From Buddleja alternifolia (taxonomy: Eukaryota; Streptophyta; Magnoliopsida; Lamiales; Scrophulariaceae), in assembly GCA_019426215.1 (NCBI GenBank), contig WHWC01000152.1, forward strand, positions 1-64,000: 64,000 nt of DNA, in the 5' to 3' direction. Numbering within the stretch: the stretch's first letter is position 1; each line of letters starts with the position of its first letter. The position numbers and the translations under genes are program-made. The notes beneath the pieces are model-generated. The model did not search any database. It was not told where the DNA came from and saw only the letters and a program-made list of their open reading frames with translations. Shown piece by piece: positions 47,008-59,315 of the stretch.

Positions 47008-48610
47008 ATGGAACGAGGTACAATTTCTAATAATGGACTTAGTTTCCTTTGTGAGGATATAATTTTTCATGTTATGGGAAGGTTATCAAGGGATGCATGC
47101 ATTGTGGAGGCAGCCCGATTGGGTATTTTATCAAAATATTTTCAACATTGTTGGTATTCCATCCCTACTCTTTTATTCGATATTAACCGTTTCGAACAAA
47201 GGGTTATCATGGTTTAGATTTTATTCATTTTGTTAATCGCACTATACTTGAACATAATGAAAGCGTGGTTGAAACCTTGAGTTTTGAGTTACCAATTGGG
47301 GCCGAGGCATTGCATTGGATAAGGCAAGAGTGGGTGGCGTTTGGAATAGATCATTCTGTGCGTATACTGAAATTAGTCGGCCAATTGTCCACTTCACTCC
47401 CTAACGACCTGTTTTTTTCACAAACTCTTGTTCAGTTAAAATTATATCTACCGAATTACATTGTTAGGTGGGAAGATAGTTATGATTTACGAAATTTAAA
47501 AAGACTCATATTGAAGCACATCGTGCTGTATGATAAAACATTTTCTTCCCGCCTTGGAAAATGTTGTCCCGAGTTGAATGATTTGCAGTTATTCAACTGT
47601 GATTTTAGAGGACTAACAGAATTTGAGGCATATTTGCCTTCTGTAAAAAAATTCAAGATGACATTCAATTGGGCCCAAGGAAATGTGAATATAAAAGTAC
47701 ACTTCCCCAATGTAGATGTCCTTGTTATATTATTGAAACAAGACGAACAGGGTCCGGGGCATTTACAAGTATTGGGGCCGTTAGCTCGTTCTTTACAATG
47801 GATAGTACACCGTCATCGACACTACATCGGATCAACTTGCTCGACATTCCGACTACTTCGAGAGGTTGTAAAAATGACGAAAGAATTGTTGCCCAGCGAA
47901 CGAGCACGTGTCCCGGTTTATTTTGTTAGGGTATATCTACATATCATTGTTTGAATAAGTGCAAATGCTTTTAAGAAGTTGTTTTGATTTATTTTTTTTG
48001 AATTGTTTGTTTAGAGGTTGGCGCATGTGGATTCTCTACATCGCATTATGGCGAGGTGCTTTTCTGTTAATATGCACTGCCTAGAGATCAGGTGTTCGAA
48101 GCTGCTTGACAATCTTGCTGTCACATTGGTGCTCATCTGTAGATGTACAAACTTGAATGAGCTTAAAGTCGATTTGGTGGTAATATTTTAAGTTTTGTGG
48201 TTTGTCGCTTATTAGTTATTACATGGTTTATTAAACACGTTCTATGTTTGAGTTTCTAAAATAAAATTGTAATTGACTTAACATGTGTAGGGTGCACCAT
48301 GGAAAATGCGGGCATTAGTGTATCCAACTACGTAAAGGACTGGAAGTTGCAAGCAATGGGATTGGAGGCATTGAATGAGGTCACGATCTTCAACTTCTCG
48401 GGTTCAGATTGCGAGCTAAGCTACATTCTGTACGTGTTGTCGCAAGCAACTGAGTTGGGTACACTCAATATCTACTGTGTTAGTCAATTTTTTGATGATC
48501 CAATTGGTGTGTATAAGAGGGCATCAATTAGAGCGTATGAAGCTACCGCGTCAAACAATGTGCAAATTCGTTTCACAAAAGGGGCTTACCCTAGAATAAG
48601 AGGAGAATGA
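47008..48610 (+). pseudogene. F-box/LRR/FBD protein, copy 7 (two one-base frameshifts)
   Basis: Exons would be 47008 to about 47930, 48015-48179 and 48291-48610. One G is lost in CAAAGGGGTTATC (here CAAAGGGTTATC, about 47202), so the protein stops at 47215-47217 after the F-box. A second loss, in GGAAAAATGC at the start of exon 3 (GGAAAATGC, about 48302), would shift the FBD part. Apart from these the LRR region, exon 2 and exon 3 are close to copy 6. Confidence 0.85.
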
Positions 48611-48783
48611 AAATTGAACTTTAGACAAATTAAAATAGGTAACTAACAATGTTGTGGAGTTGATTTTTGAATCTTGTGGTTTGGATGATATGTTCTGAAT
48701 AATACTATTTAATGCTTAGATTTAATTTTAGCCATAGAATATAAGTTGATGTAAACAATACATGATTTTCTTCAAGTTATATG

Positions 48784-48816
<33 letters not shown>

Positions 48817-50335
48817 AAGTCTATACTATATAGGAGATTATGAAATCTACGAAGTAGAGATATCAATATACATGTTTATGTGTGACAATGGTCTCTATGC
48901 ATTATGATGACGCCATAGAATTGTTTGAAGTGGTTTATATGAATGAAGAAGTTTGTTAATGATATTCCATTATTAATGGTGATTATGATCTTAATTAATT
49001 AATAAAGAATTAATGGTATTACTTATGATTGTGTTTCTTGAATTTAGTCCAAACAATGAATGTTTAGATCCATTATTGACTAAACAATATTAGTTCAAAT
49101 TCCTCGATGCTCACAAAGAAAGTGAAGGGGCTACATATTTAATGTGGAAAGGGATTGTAAATCATCATCTACAATCTTTACCAAACACAATTATTTTACA
49201 TAATTTGTCTCAACGTATCATATGATTATAACTTAATCAAAAATGCTAAAAGAGATTTAAAATAATATATATAAATATATATATATATATATATGTATAT
49301 TGGTTTTACTCCTTAGTTGTACAAGGCTGTGCACAACCACCTTATCATAAGTATGCTGAGCACCATCCTCTCGGGCCCAAATTTCATCGTTTTAATAGGT
49401 TTTTTCGCGTTTTTATATTTTCAGTCGTATTTTTATTTCCAAATTTTACCTTGTTTGTGTTTACTGTATATTTGTTTATTAACTATTGTATAATGGATTA
49501 ATTAGCTATTGTATTCACTGTATAATGACTTATATGATACTGTATATTAATTAATATGATATTGTATACTGTGCTATAAGATACCGTATTATGGTTTATA
49601 ACATTGTAACTGTATAGTTATAAACACACACTGTATAATGGTTTATATACTATTGTATAATGGTTTACATACTACTGTATTGAAAATCCCCCAATTGGCC
49701 CCTCGCGTGACCGGCACGTGTGATTTTCCGGCCAAAATGACCCCGGAAATTTTAAAATCGGACTAAATGTGCCAATTTTTGAAACATATAGGGTATTTTT
49801 GCTAGGGGCAATACATAGAGGACCAAAAGTGAAAAGTCAAGAGACATTTTTTACTCAGCCGTCGTGTCCTTTAATGTGGTTATGTTTAATAATAATTATT
49901 TGTACCCTAAAGTTGTTTCCTTATCTCGATGAAAAATCTTTGGCAGATCTTGAAATTTCATATCTTCTATAAAGGTTAATTAAAGTTGTCAATTGAGTTC
50001 ATCGTTTCATTGCATTGTTTTTGTCTTTTATTACTATTCTTTTACCTAATAAGCTAAATATGCCCTTACAAAGAATTAATTAAAGTTAAAGGTTAATTAT
50101 TAAAGTTAAAGAATTAATTAAAGTTAAAGTTAATTAAAGGCTAATTTCAAGATAAAGCTAAATATGCCCTTACAAAGAACAATCTCTTCCTCCACCAAAA
50201 CCTACAAAGAATTTTCAGAGTATAAAAGGGGATATTTGTGAATATCATCTTCCACGAAAAAGGGAAGATATAAACAGAGGAGACAGGGGATCATCTTGCA
50301 CGAGTAGCAACAGAGGATAGTTCGTATAAACAACC
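48611..50335 (+). repeat. Spacer between copies 7 and 8 (short form)
   Basis: Short-form spacer like that after copy 4: one GGGCCCAAATTTC block, no 29-nt hairpin, AT tracts near 48783-48818 and 49263-49295. One of the two G-boxes is lost (TCGCGTGACCGGCACGTG near 49704). No gene. Confidence 0.8.
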
Positions 50336-50571
50336 ATGGAACGAGGTACAATTTCTAATAATGGACTTAGTTTCCTTTGTGAAGATATAATTTTTCATGT
50401 TATGGGAAGGTTATCAAGGGATGCATGCATTGTGGAGGCAGCCCGATTGGGTCTTTTATCAAAATATTTTCAACATTGTTGGTATTCCATCCCTACTCTT
50501 TTATTCGATATTAACCGTTTCGAACAAAGGGGTTATCATGGTTTAGATTTATTCATTTTGTTAATCGCACA
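50336..50571 (+). pseudogene. F-box gene copy 8, 5' fragment (F-box only)
   Basis: The leader and first about 75 codons are present, with one T lost in GATTTTATTC (here GATTTATTC, about 50549). At CACAATACTTGA (about 50560-50571) the exon jumps into the 3' flank, deleting about 1.5 kb of gene. ATACTTGA occurs at both ends of the missing piece in intact copies, so this is a microhomology deletion. Only the F-box region could be made. Confidence 0.85.
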
Positions 50572-50998
50572 ATACTTGATTTTCTTCAAGTTATATGATA
50601 TATATATACATGTTTATGTGTGACAATGGTCTCTGTGCATTATGATGAGGCCATAGAATTGTTTGAAGTGGTTTATATGAATGAAGAAGTTTGTTAATGA
50701 TATTCCATTATTAATGGTGATTATGATCTTAATTAATTAATAAAGAATTAATGGTATTACTTATGATTGTGTTTCTTGAATTTAGTCCAAACAATTAATG
50801 TTTAGATCCATTATTGACTAAACAATATTAGTTCAAATTCCTCGATGCTCATAAAGAAAGTGAAGGGGCTATATATTTAATGTGGAAAGGGATTGTAAAT
50901 CATCATTTACAATCTTTACCATAAACAATTATTTTACATAATCTGTCTCAACATATCCTATGATTATAGCTTAATCAAAAATGCTAAAAGAGATTTAA

Positions 50999-51033
<35 letters not shown>

Positions 51034-51229
51034 TTTTACTCCTTAGTTGTACACGGCTGTGCACAACCACCTTATCATAAGTATGCTGAGCACCATCCTC
51101 TCGGGCCCAAATTCCATCGTTTTTTTAGGTTTTTTCGCGTTTTTATATTTTCAGTCGTATTTTTATTTCCAAACTTTACCTTGTTTGTATTTACTGTATA
51201 TTTGTTTATTAACTATTGTATAAAGTTAA
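50572..51229 (+). repeat. 3' flank and shortened spacer after copy 8
   Basis: A reduced 3' flank (ATATATATACATG, lacking the TCTCTACT inverted pair), the GATTGTAAAT hairpin, an AT tract at 51003-51031 and one GGGCCCAAATTCC block. It then jumps from GTATAA to the AAAGTTAAAG tract, skipping the G-box region. No gene. Confidence 0.75.
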
Positions 51230-51757
51230 AGAATTAATTAAAGTTAAAGTTAATTAATGGCTAATTTCAAGATAAAGCTAAATATGCCCTTACAAAGAAC
51301 AATCTCTTCCTCCTCCAAACCGTACAAAGAATTTTCAGAGTTTAAACAGGGGATATTTGTGAATATCATCTTGCACAAACTCTTGTTCAGTTAAAATTAT
51401 ATCTACCGAACTACATTGTTAGGTGGGAAGATAGATATAATTTACGAAATTTAAAAAGACTCATATTGAAGCATATCGTGCAGTCTGATAAAACATTTAA
51501 GAAGTTGTTTTGATTTATTTTTTTTTGAATTGTTTGTTTAGAGGTTGGCGCATGTGGAGTCTCTACATCGCATTATGGCGAGGTACTTTTTTGTTAATAT
51601 GCACTGCCTAGAGATCAGGTGTTCGAAGCTGCTTGACAATCTTGCTCTCACATTGGTGCTCATCAGTAGATGTATAAACTTCAATGAGCTTAAAGTTGAT
51701 TTGGTGGTAATATTTTAGTTTTGTGGTTTTTCGCTTATTAGTTATTACATGGTTTAT
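51230..51757 (+). pseudogene. F-box gene scrap: leader, part of exon 1, exon 2
   Basis: Pieces in order are: gene leader to CATCTTGCAC (about 51374); then exon 1 from the codons for LVQLKLYL to SDKTF (about 51375-51498); then the end of intron 1; exon 2 (51542-51706); and the start of intron 2. Internal deletions join at CAC and TTT microhomologies. It ends where retroelement sequence begins (about 51756). Not expressible as an F-box protein, because the F-box itself is missing. Confidence 0.8.
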
Positions 51758-52120
51758 TGACTTATGCTTAAGAGATGATGCTTAAGACCCTCAACAAAAT
51801 ATACATCATTTATCATGATGTTCCCCCTGCGCATGATACCTATACCTTTAGTTTTACCTTTGAAATTATCTCCGAATATAACTTGAAGACCATTGGTTAC
51901 ACAATAGTTGATCAATAGATCCTTTGAGCCAGTCATAGGTCTTGATGACCCACTATCTATGTACCATATTGAAGTGTCGGTGTTGGCTCTAGGTACCTGC
52001 ATTCAAAAGGGCAGTTCTAATTCTTTTTAGGTACCCATTTTGTTTTGGGTCCTTCTTTGTTAGTAACGTTAATTTGAATTAGATTTTTCGGAACCCATAT
52101 TTGCTTTATCTTCATTATTC
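51756..52120 (-). pseudogene. gag end and pol start of the related element (fragment)
   Basis: Minus-strand translation gives gag ending GPKTKWVPKKN-stop, then the pol start MQVPRANTDTSIWYIDSGSS with the protease DSGSS motif and LKHHLLSISQ at the break. The GGTACCTA repeats (51990-51997 and 52028-52035, plus-strand TAGGTACC) are 38 bp apart, as in the complete element. Here pol also has an ATG (ATGCAG) right after the in-frame TGA. Confidence 0.8.
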
Positions 52121-53202
52121 AGGTATATCTCTTGTATATGTCACGGTTTTTGCTCTATATATGTTTGACTTATTTGTTGAAAGGGCTATTTATAAGGTTT
52201 TGGTGGTTTTTGTCCGTTTGACACGGTTGGAATCTCGTTTCCCCAAACATTCCTTGAGTTCTGACATTTCTAACTTTGGGTATACTTACTTAGTTAGGCA
52301 TGTTCTTGGTTTCATAACTTCTGACAGTCTTGGTGAAAAGAATGGCTTACTCATACGTTATAGTGCTTATATTTTAATAGCACTTATCCGACTTTTAATG
52401 CATCTTGTCTTATTTCCGTTGGAAATAATTTGTCCGTTTGATTCATGCATTCTTTAAGTCTTTGGATAGCTTTGGGTTTGAATCTTCAGGTTCCGTTCTT
52501 TGTAGGTCGTGTTGGTTTAGCCTTTTGGACGCTTGCTGAAGAGGACAGTTTTTCTCGTGCATTGGATAGACGCTTGGACTGATCCTGAGTCTCTTTATTT
52601 CAGACGCTTACTCCTCAATCTTGTCTTTGATAGGCTCACTCAGAATTCCATCATTGACTTAGTGTTGAGTATTTCGCCTGAGTTATCCATTCGTATTTTG
52701 AGCGCTGGAGTTGTAACCTGGAATAGTCTCTAAAACGTTTGACGGACGCTTCAAGAGATCTTTATCTTCTGTAGGTTCAGACGCTTGATCTTCAACTTTA
52801 TCACTTGGTAGACTCACCCAGAATTCTCCTTAGTGATTTAGTATCACATTCTTAGTCTAAAATTCTACGAAGATAAAAACTATAAGCCTAAGATAAATAA
52901 GCTTTCAGGTATTTATACACAATATTCTATGAAAGCTTTTATACTTACAGTTTTCGGGGTCTAACAGGAAGTTCTATTTGTCATCATCAAAACATCTAAC
53001 ATGAAATTTCTAACAATTTCCCCCTTTTTGACGATGGCAATACCTATTTAGTTCATGCGTTAGATACCTAAAGTACGAGTTAGCGTAGGTTAGTAAGTTA
53101 GTTTGAGCTTCAACGAGATGTTTCAGCTGTAAAATGCATTTTATATATATCTTTCATAGTACAAGCATTTTACAACTGAAATGAAAGAATCACAAGTAAA
53201 AA

Positions 53203-54031
53203 TCAAGATCGTGATTTGATCTTGTATCTCTTAGTCATTTCAGCACGGATTGCTTCAGTTATCTGATCTTCTAGCGTCATCATCGCAGCATGATCTTTAC
53301 TGATTAAATGATTGTTTTCTTTTACTTGTCGTGCCTTGAAAGTAATGAACTGCTTATCCCATTCCTCTGGACTGATGCCTATGTATCGTAGGCAAATTCT
53401 GAAGGTTTGGTCAAAGTCAGACATTTTTCTCTCTAAGGCTAAGACTGCTGGATCAGATGGTTCTGGAATTGACGCTCTGAGAAGAGGAATATCAAATTGT
53501 TCAAGCAGTGCTCTTGAAGGTAATGGAAGATTTGGATAGAGCACTCTTGGGGTTTCTTTTTTATTAGACGCTCCCACCGAGGTAGTTACCCAAGAAGGAT
53601 AGGGATACCCTGGCTCTGTACTTAGTGTGAGGGGAGTATCAATATGTTGACGCTTGGATGGTGGAGGAGGATCTTGATCTTTAGATGTTGAAGATTTCCT
53701 CTTTTCTCCCTTCTTTTCCCCCTTATTGCCATCATCAGTCTGTATGAAATGCTGAGTAAGAAGACTGACTTGAGTAGCAATCTGAGCGACAGAGGCCTCA
53801 AGAGTGGTCAGACGCTGGTGGAAATGTTCTTTCATGACCAGTAGTTGAGCGTGATTAGCGTCTGTAAGAGAGGTCTCAAGAGACGTGAAATGGTGGTTTA
53901 GATCATTTGTTAAAGCCACATGACTTGACTGAGTAGCTGTAGATAGTTGCTGTATTTGAGTGAGGCATTCAGTCATGGACGCTTGAGCGTCGGGAACCGC
54001 AGTGCTAACTCGAGGCTTAAAACGGGATGTG
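53203..54031 (-). pseudogene. C-terminal part of the extra retroelement ORF (fragment)
   Basis: About 275 open codons ending KSRS-stop at 53203. A coiled-coil stretch (ECLTQIQQLS..., QIATQVSLLTQHF) is followed by the basic KGEKKGEKRK tract, a Pro-rich linker, then LLEQFDIPLLRASIPEP and FRICLRYIGISPEEWD. It aligns throughout with 32570-33459 of the complete element and shows that the TAG at 33181 there replaces a Leu codon. It is cut at 54031 by F-box flank sequence. Confidence 0.8.
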
Positions 54032-55871
54032 TGTTTATATGAATGAAGAAGTTTGTTAATGATATTCCCTTATTAATGGTGATTATGATCTTAATTAATT
54101 AATAAAGAATTAATGGTATTACTTATGATTGTGTTTCTTGAATTTAGTCCAAACAATGAATGTTTAGATCCATTATTGACTAAACAATATATTAGTTCAA
54201 ATTCCTCGATGCTCACAAAGAAAGTGAAGGGGCTACATATTTAATGTGGAAAGGGATTGTAAATCATCATTTACAATCTTTACCATAAACAATTATTTTA
54301 CATAATCAGTCTCAACATATCATATGATTATAGCTTAATCAAAAATGCTAAATGAGATTTAAAATAATAATATATGTATATTGGTTTTACTCCTTAGTTG
54401 TACACGGCTGTGCACAACCACCTTATCATAAGTATGCTGAGCACCATCCCCTCGGGCCCAAATTCCATCGTTTTAATAGGTTTCTTCGCGTTTTTATATT
54501 TTCAGTCGTATTTTTATTTCCAAATTTACCCTGTTTGTATTTACTGTATATTGTGTTATAATATACTGTATAATGGTTTATAAGATTGTAATTGAATGAT
54601 GTATAAACACACACTGTATAATGGGTTGTATGATACTGTATAATATGTTATAACATACTGTATAATGGTTTATAAACTACTGTATAATGGTTTACAACCT
54701 ACTGTATAATAGTTTAAAAATCACTAATTGTGGTGTCACTAGAATACCACACAGTATATCACCACTCATGTACTGTATTTTGCTTTAAAAAATATATATA
54801 TATTTTAAATTTACGAAAGGCAAAAACTGTTTTTGGAATTTGGCCCCAAGCTCTACTTCAATCTCGAAGAAAACGTCGTTTTAAAAACAACTCAGCATAC
54901 TTAACATAAGTATGGTGAGCACCATCCTCTCGGGCCCAAATTCCATCGTTTTAATAGGTTTTTTAGCGTTTTTATATTTTCAGTCGTATTTTTATTTCCA
55001 AACTTTACCTTGTTTGTATTTACTGTATATTTGTTTATTAACTATTGTATAATGGATTAATTAGCAATTGTATTCACTGTATAATGACTCATGATACTGT
55101 ATATTAACTAATATGATACTGTATACTGTGTTATAAGATACCGTATAATGGTTTATAAGATTGTAACTGTGTAGTTATAAACACACACTGTAAAATGGTT
55201 TCTATACTATTGTATAATGGTTTACATGCTACTGTGTTGAAAATCCCCCAATTGGCCCCTCCCGTGACCGGCACGTGTGATTTTCCGGCCAAAATGACCC
55301 CGGAAATTTTAAAATCGGACTAAATGTGCCAATTTTTGAAACATATATGGTATTTTTGCTAGGGGCAATACATAGAGGACCAAAAGTGAAAAGTCAAGAG
55401 ACATTTTTTACTCAGCCGTCGTGTCCTTTAATGTGGTTATGTTTAATAATAATTATTTGTACCCTAAAGTTGTTTCCTTATCTCGATGAAAAATCTTGGG
55501 CAGATCTTGAAATTTCAAATCTTCTATAAAGGTTAATTAAAATTGTCAATTGAGTTCATCGTTTCATTACTATTCTTTTACGTAATAAGCTAAATATGGT
55601 CTTACAAAGAATTAATTAAAGTTAAAGGTTAATTATTAAAGTTAAAGAATTAATTAAAGTTAAAGTTAATTAAAGGCTAATTTCAAGATAAAGCTAAATA
55701 TGCCCTTACAAAGAACATCTCTTCCTCCACCAAACCCTACAAAGAATTTTCAGAGTATAAATAGGGGATATTTGTGATTATCATCTTCCACGAAAAAGGG
55801 AAGATATAAACAGAGGAGACAGGGGATCATCTTGCACGAGTAGCAACAGAGGATAGTTCGTATAAACAACC
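54032..55871 (+). repeat. Spacer upstream of copy 9
   Basis: Starts abruptly at TTTATATGAATGAAG of the 3' flank and continues as a near-complete spacer with both GGGCCCAAATTCC blocks and a one-mismatch hairpin near 54893. The first minisatellite is shortened, and one G-box is lost (CCCGTGACCGGCACGTG near 55263). No gene. Confidence 0.8.
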
Positions 55872-56403
55872 ATGGAACGAGGTACAATTTCTAATAATGG
55901 ACTTAGTTTCCTTTGTGAGGATATAATTTTTCATGTTATGGGAAGGTTATCAAGGGAGGCATGCATTGTGGAGGCAGCCCGATTGGGTTTTTTATCAAAA
56001 TATTTTCAACATTGCTGGTATTCCAACCCTACTCTTTTATTCGATATTAACCGTTTCGAACAAAGGGGTTATCATGGTTTAGATTTTATTCATTTTGTTA
56101 ATCGCACTATACTAGAACATAATGAAAGAGTGGTTGAAACCTTGAGTTTTGAGTTACCAATGGGGGCCGAGGCATTGCATTGGATAAGGCAAGAGTGGGT
56201 GGCGTTTGGAATAGATCATTCTGTGCGTATATTGAAATTAGTCGGCCAATTGTCCACTTCACTCCCTAACGGCCTGTTTTTTTCACAAACTCTTGTTCAA
56301 TTAAAATTATATCTACCGAACTACATTGTTAGGTGGGAAGATAGTTATGATTTACGAAATTTAAAAAGACTCATATTGAAGCACATCGTGCTGTATGATA
56401 TAT
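55872..56403 (+). pseudogene. F-box gene copy 9, truncated in exon 1
   Basis: Open for about 176 residues, F-box through the first LRR segments (ILKHIVLYD). At GTATGATATATAAGTTG (about 56396-56403) it jumps into the 3' flank, losing the end of exon 1, both introns and exons 2 and 3. The breakpoint shares only a few bases (ATA) and differs from that of copy 8, so the two truncations are independent. Several substitutions (RLSREACI, WYSNPTL, HNERVV) mark it as one of the more diverged copies. Confidence 0.85.
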
Positions 56404-56444
56404 AAGTTGATGTAAACAATACTTGATTTTCTTCAAGTTATATG

Positions 56445-56478
<34 letters not shown>

Positions 56479-57715
56479 CTATATAGGAAATTATGAAATC
56501 TACGAAGTAGAGATATCAATATACATGTTTATGTGTGACAATGGTCTTTATGCAATATGATGAGGCCATAGAATTGTTTGAAGTGGTTTATATGAATGAA
56601 GAAGTTTGTTAATGATATTCATTATTAATGGTGATTATGATCTTAATTAATTAATAAAGAATTAATGGTATTACTTATGATTGTGTTTCTTGAATTTAGT
56701 CCAAACAAAGAATGTTTAGATCCATTATTGACTAAACAATATTAGTTCAAATTCCTCGATGCTCACAAAGAAAGTGAAGGGGCTACATATTTAATGTGGA
56801 AAGGGATTGTAAATCATCATCTACAATCTTTACCATAAACAATTATTTTACATAATTTGTCTCAACGTATCATATGATTATAGCTTAATCAAAAGTGCTA
56901 AATGAGATTTAAAATAATAATATATGTATATTGGTTTTACTCCTTAGTTGTACACGGCTGTGCACAACGACCTCATCATAAGTATGCTGAGCACCATCCT
57001 CTCGGGCCCAAATTCCATCGTTTTAATAGGTTTTTTCGCGTTTTTATATTTTCAGTCGTATTTTTATTTCCAAATTTTACCTTGTTTGTGTTTACTGTAT
57101 ATTTGTTTATTAACTATTGTATAATGGATTAATTAGCTATTGTATTCATTGTATAATGACTTACATGATACTGTATATTAATTAATATGATATTGTATAC
57201 TGTGCTATAAGATACCGTATAATGGTTTATAAGATTGTAATTGTATAGTTATAAACACACACTGTATAATGGTTTATATACTATTGTATAATGGTTTACA
57301 TACTACTCTATTGAAAATCCCCAATTTGGCCCCTCGCGTGACCGGCACGTGTGATTTTCCGGCCAAAATGACCTTGAAAATTTTAAAATCGGACTAAATG
57401 TGCCAATTTTTGAAACATATAGGGTATTTTTACTAGGGGCATTACATAGAGGACCAAAAGTGAAAAGTCAAGAGACATTTTTTACTCAGCCGTCGTGTCC
57501 TTTAATGTGGTTATGTTTAGATCCATTATTGACTAAACAATATATTAGTTCAAATTCATCGATACTCACAAAGAAAGTCAAGGGGCTACATATTTAATGT
57601 GGAAAGGGATTGTAAATCATCATTTACAATCTGTACCATAAACAATTATTTTACAAAATCTGTCTCAACGTATCATATGATTATAGCTTAATCAAAAATG
57701 CTAAAAGAGATTTAA

Positions 57716-57756
<41 letters not shown>

Positions 57757-59315
57757 CTTTACTCCTTAGTTGTACACGGCTGTGCACAACCACCTTATCA
57801 TAATAAGTATGCTGAGCACTATCCTCTCGGGCCCAAATTCCATCGTTTTAATAGGTTTTTTCGCGTTTTTATATTTTCAGTCGTATTTTTATTTCCAAAC
57901 TTTAGCTTATTTGTATTTACTGTATATTGTGTTTATAAGATTGTAATTGTATAATGTATAAACACACACTATATAATGGGTTGTATGATACTGTATAATA
58001 TGTTATAACATACTGTATAATGGTTTGAAAATCACTAATTGTATATCATTAATCGCACACTGTATATCACCGTTGTATTTACTGTATAATGGTTTACAAC
58101 CTACTGTATAATAGTATAAAAATCACTAATTGTGGTGTCACTAAAATAGCACACTGGATATCACCACTCATGTACTGTATTTGGCTTTAGAAAATAAAAA
58201 ATATATATTTTTTAAATTTACGAAAGGCAAAAACTGTTTTTGGAATTTGGCCCCGAGCTCTACTTCAATCTCAAAAAAAAACGTCGTTTTAAAAACAACT
58301 CAGCATACTAAACATAAGTATGATGAGCACCATCCTCTCGGGCCCAAATTCCATCGTTTTAATAGGTTTTTTCGCGTTTTTATATTTTCAGTTATATTTT
58401 TATTTCCAAACTTTACCTTGTTTGTAATTACTGTATATTTGCTTTTTAACTATTGTATAATGACTTAATTAGCTATTGTATTCACTGTATAATGACTTAT
58501 ATGATTCTGTATATTAATTAATATGATACTGTATACTGTGCTATAAGATACCGTATAATGGTTTATAAGATTGTAACTGTAGTGTTATAAACACACACTG
58601 TATAATGGTTTATATACTATTGTATAATGGTTTACATACTACTGTATTGAAAATCCCCCAATTGGCCCCTCACGTGACCGGCACGTGTTATTTTCCGGCC
58701 AAAATGACCCCGGAAATTTTAAAATCGGACTAAATGTGCCAAATTTCGAAACATATAAGGTATTTTTGCTAGGGGGCAATACATAGAGGACCAAAAGTGA
58801 AAAGTCAAGAGACATTTTTTACTCAGCCGTCGTGTCCTTTAATGTGGTTATGTTTAATAATAATTATTTGTACCCTAAAGTTGTTTCCTTATCTCGATGA
58901 AAAATCTTTGGCAAATCTTGAAATTTCATATCTTCTATAAAGGGTAATTAAAGTTGTCAATTGAGTTCATCGTTTCATTGCATTGTTTTTGTCTTTTATT
59001 ACTATTTTTTTACCTAATAAGCTAAATATGCTCTTACAAAGAATTAATTAAAGTTAAAGGTTAATTATTAAAGTTAAAGAATTAATTAAAGTTAAAGTTA
59101 ATTAAAGGCTAATTTCAAGATAAAGCTAAATATGCCCTTACACAGAACAATCTCTTCCTCCACCAAACCTTACAAAGAATTTTCAGTGTATAAACAGGGG
59201 ATATTTGTGAATATCATCTTCCACGAAAAAGGGAAGATATAAATAGAGGAGACAGGGGATCATCTTGCACGAGTAGCAACAGAGTATAAACAGAGGATAG
59301 TTTATATATACAACC
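56404..59315 (+). repeat. Gene-less double spacer between copies 9 and 10
   Basis: Two spacers with no gene between them. The first runs through an AT tract (about 56442-56469), one GGGCCCAAATTCC block and the CCGGCACGTG region. Near 57513 (ATGTTTA) it is cut and joined into the 3' flank of the next unit, removing leader and gene. The second has an AT tract (57718-57753), both blocks, a degenerate hairpin near 58300 and a G-box pair near 58671. No gene. Confidence 0.8.
57718..57753. repeat. (AT)n microsatellite
   Basis: About 16 AT units inside the 3' flank, at the place where most copies have ATAATAATATATGTATATTGG. Confidence 0.9.

Larger units (their letters stand above)
51756..54031 (-). 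mobile_element. Decayed piece of a related copia element, first copy
   Basis: On the minus strand, in order: ORF2 C-terminal part (54031-53203), polypurine tract (53030-53016), LTR start TGTTAGAAATTTC at 53015 running to about 52121, then directly a gag-end/pol-start piece (about 52120-51756). The LTR fragment has a TATA box (TTATAAATAGCC) and breaks off soon after it. An LTR followed by gag/pol means either tandem elements sharing an LTR with a deletion, or a later rearrangement. It is clearly diverged from the 21.4-35.2 kb element but related along its whole length. It is repeated at 62.0-64.0 kb. Confidence 0.85.

Noticed and set aside
52101..52457. 118-residue plus-strand ORF in the 52-kb region, and 66-residue ORFs at 52533 and 62784
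   Set aside because: They lie antisense to the LTR fragment of the decayed element.
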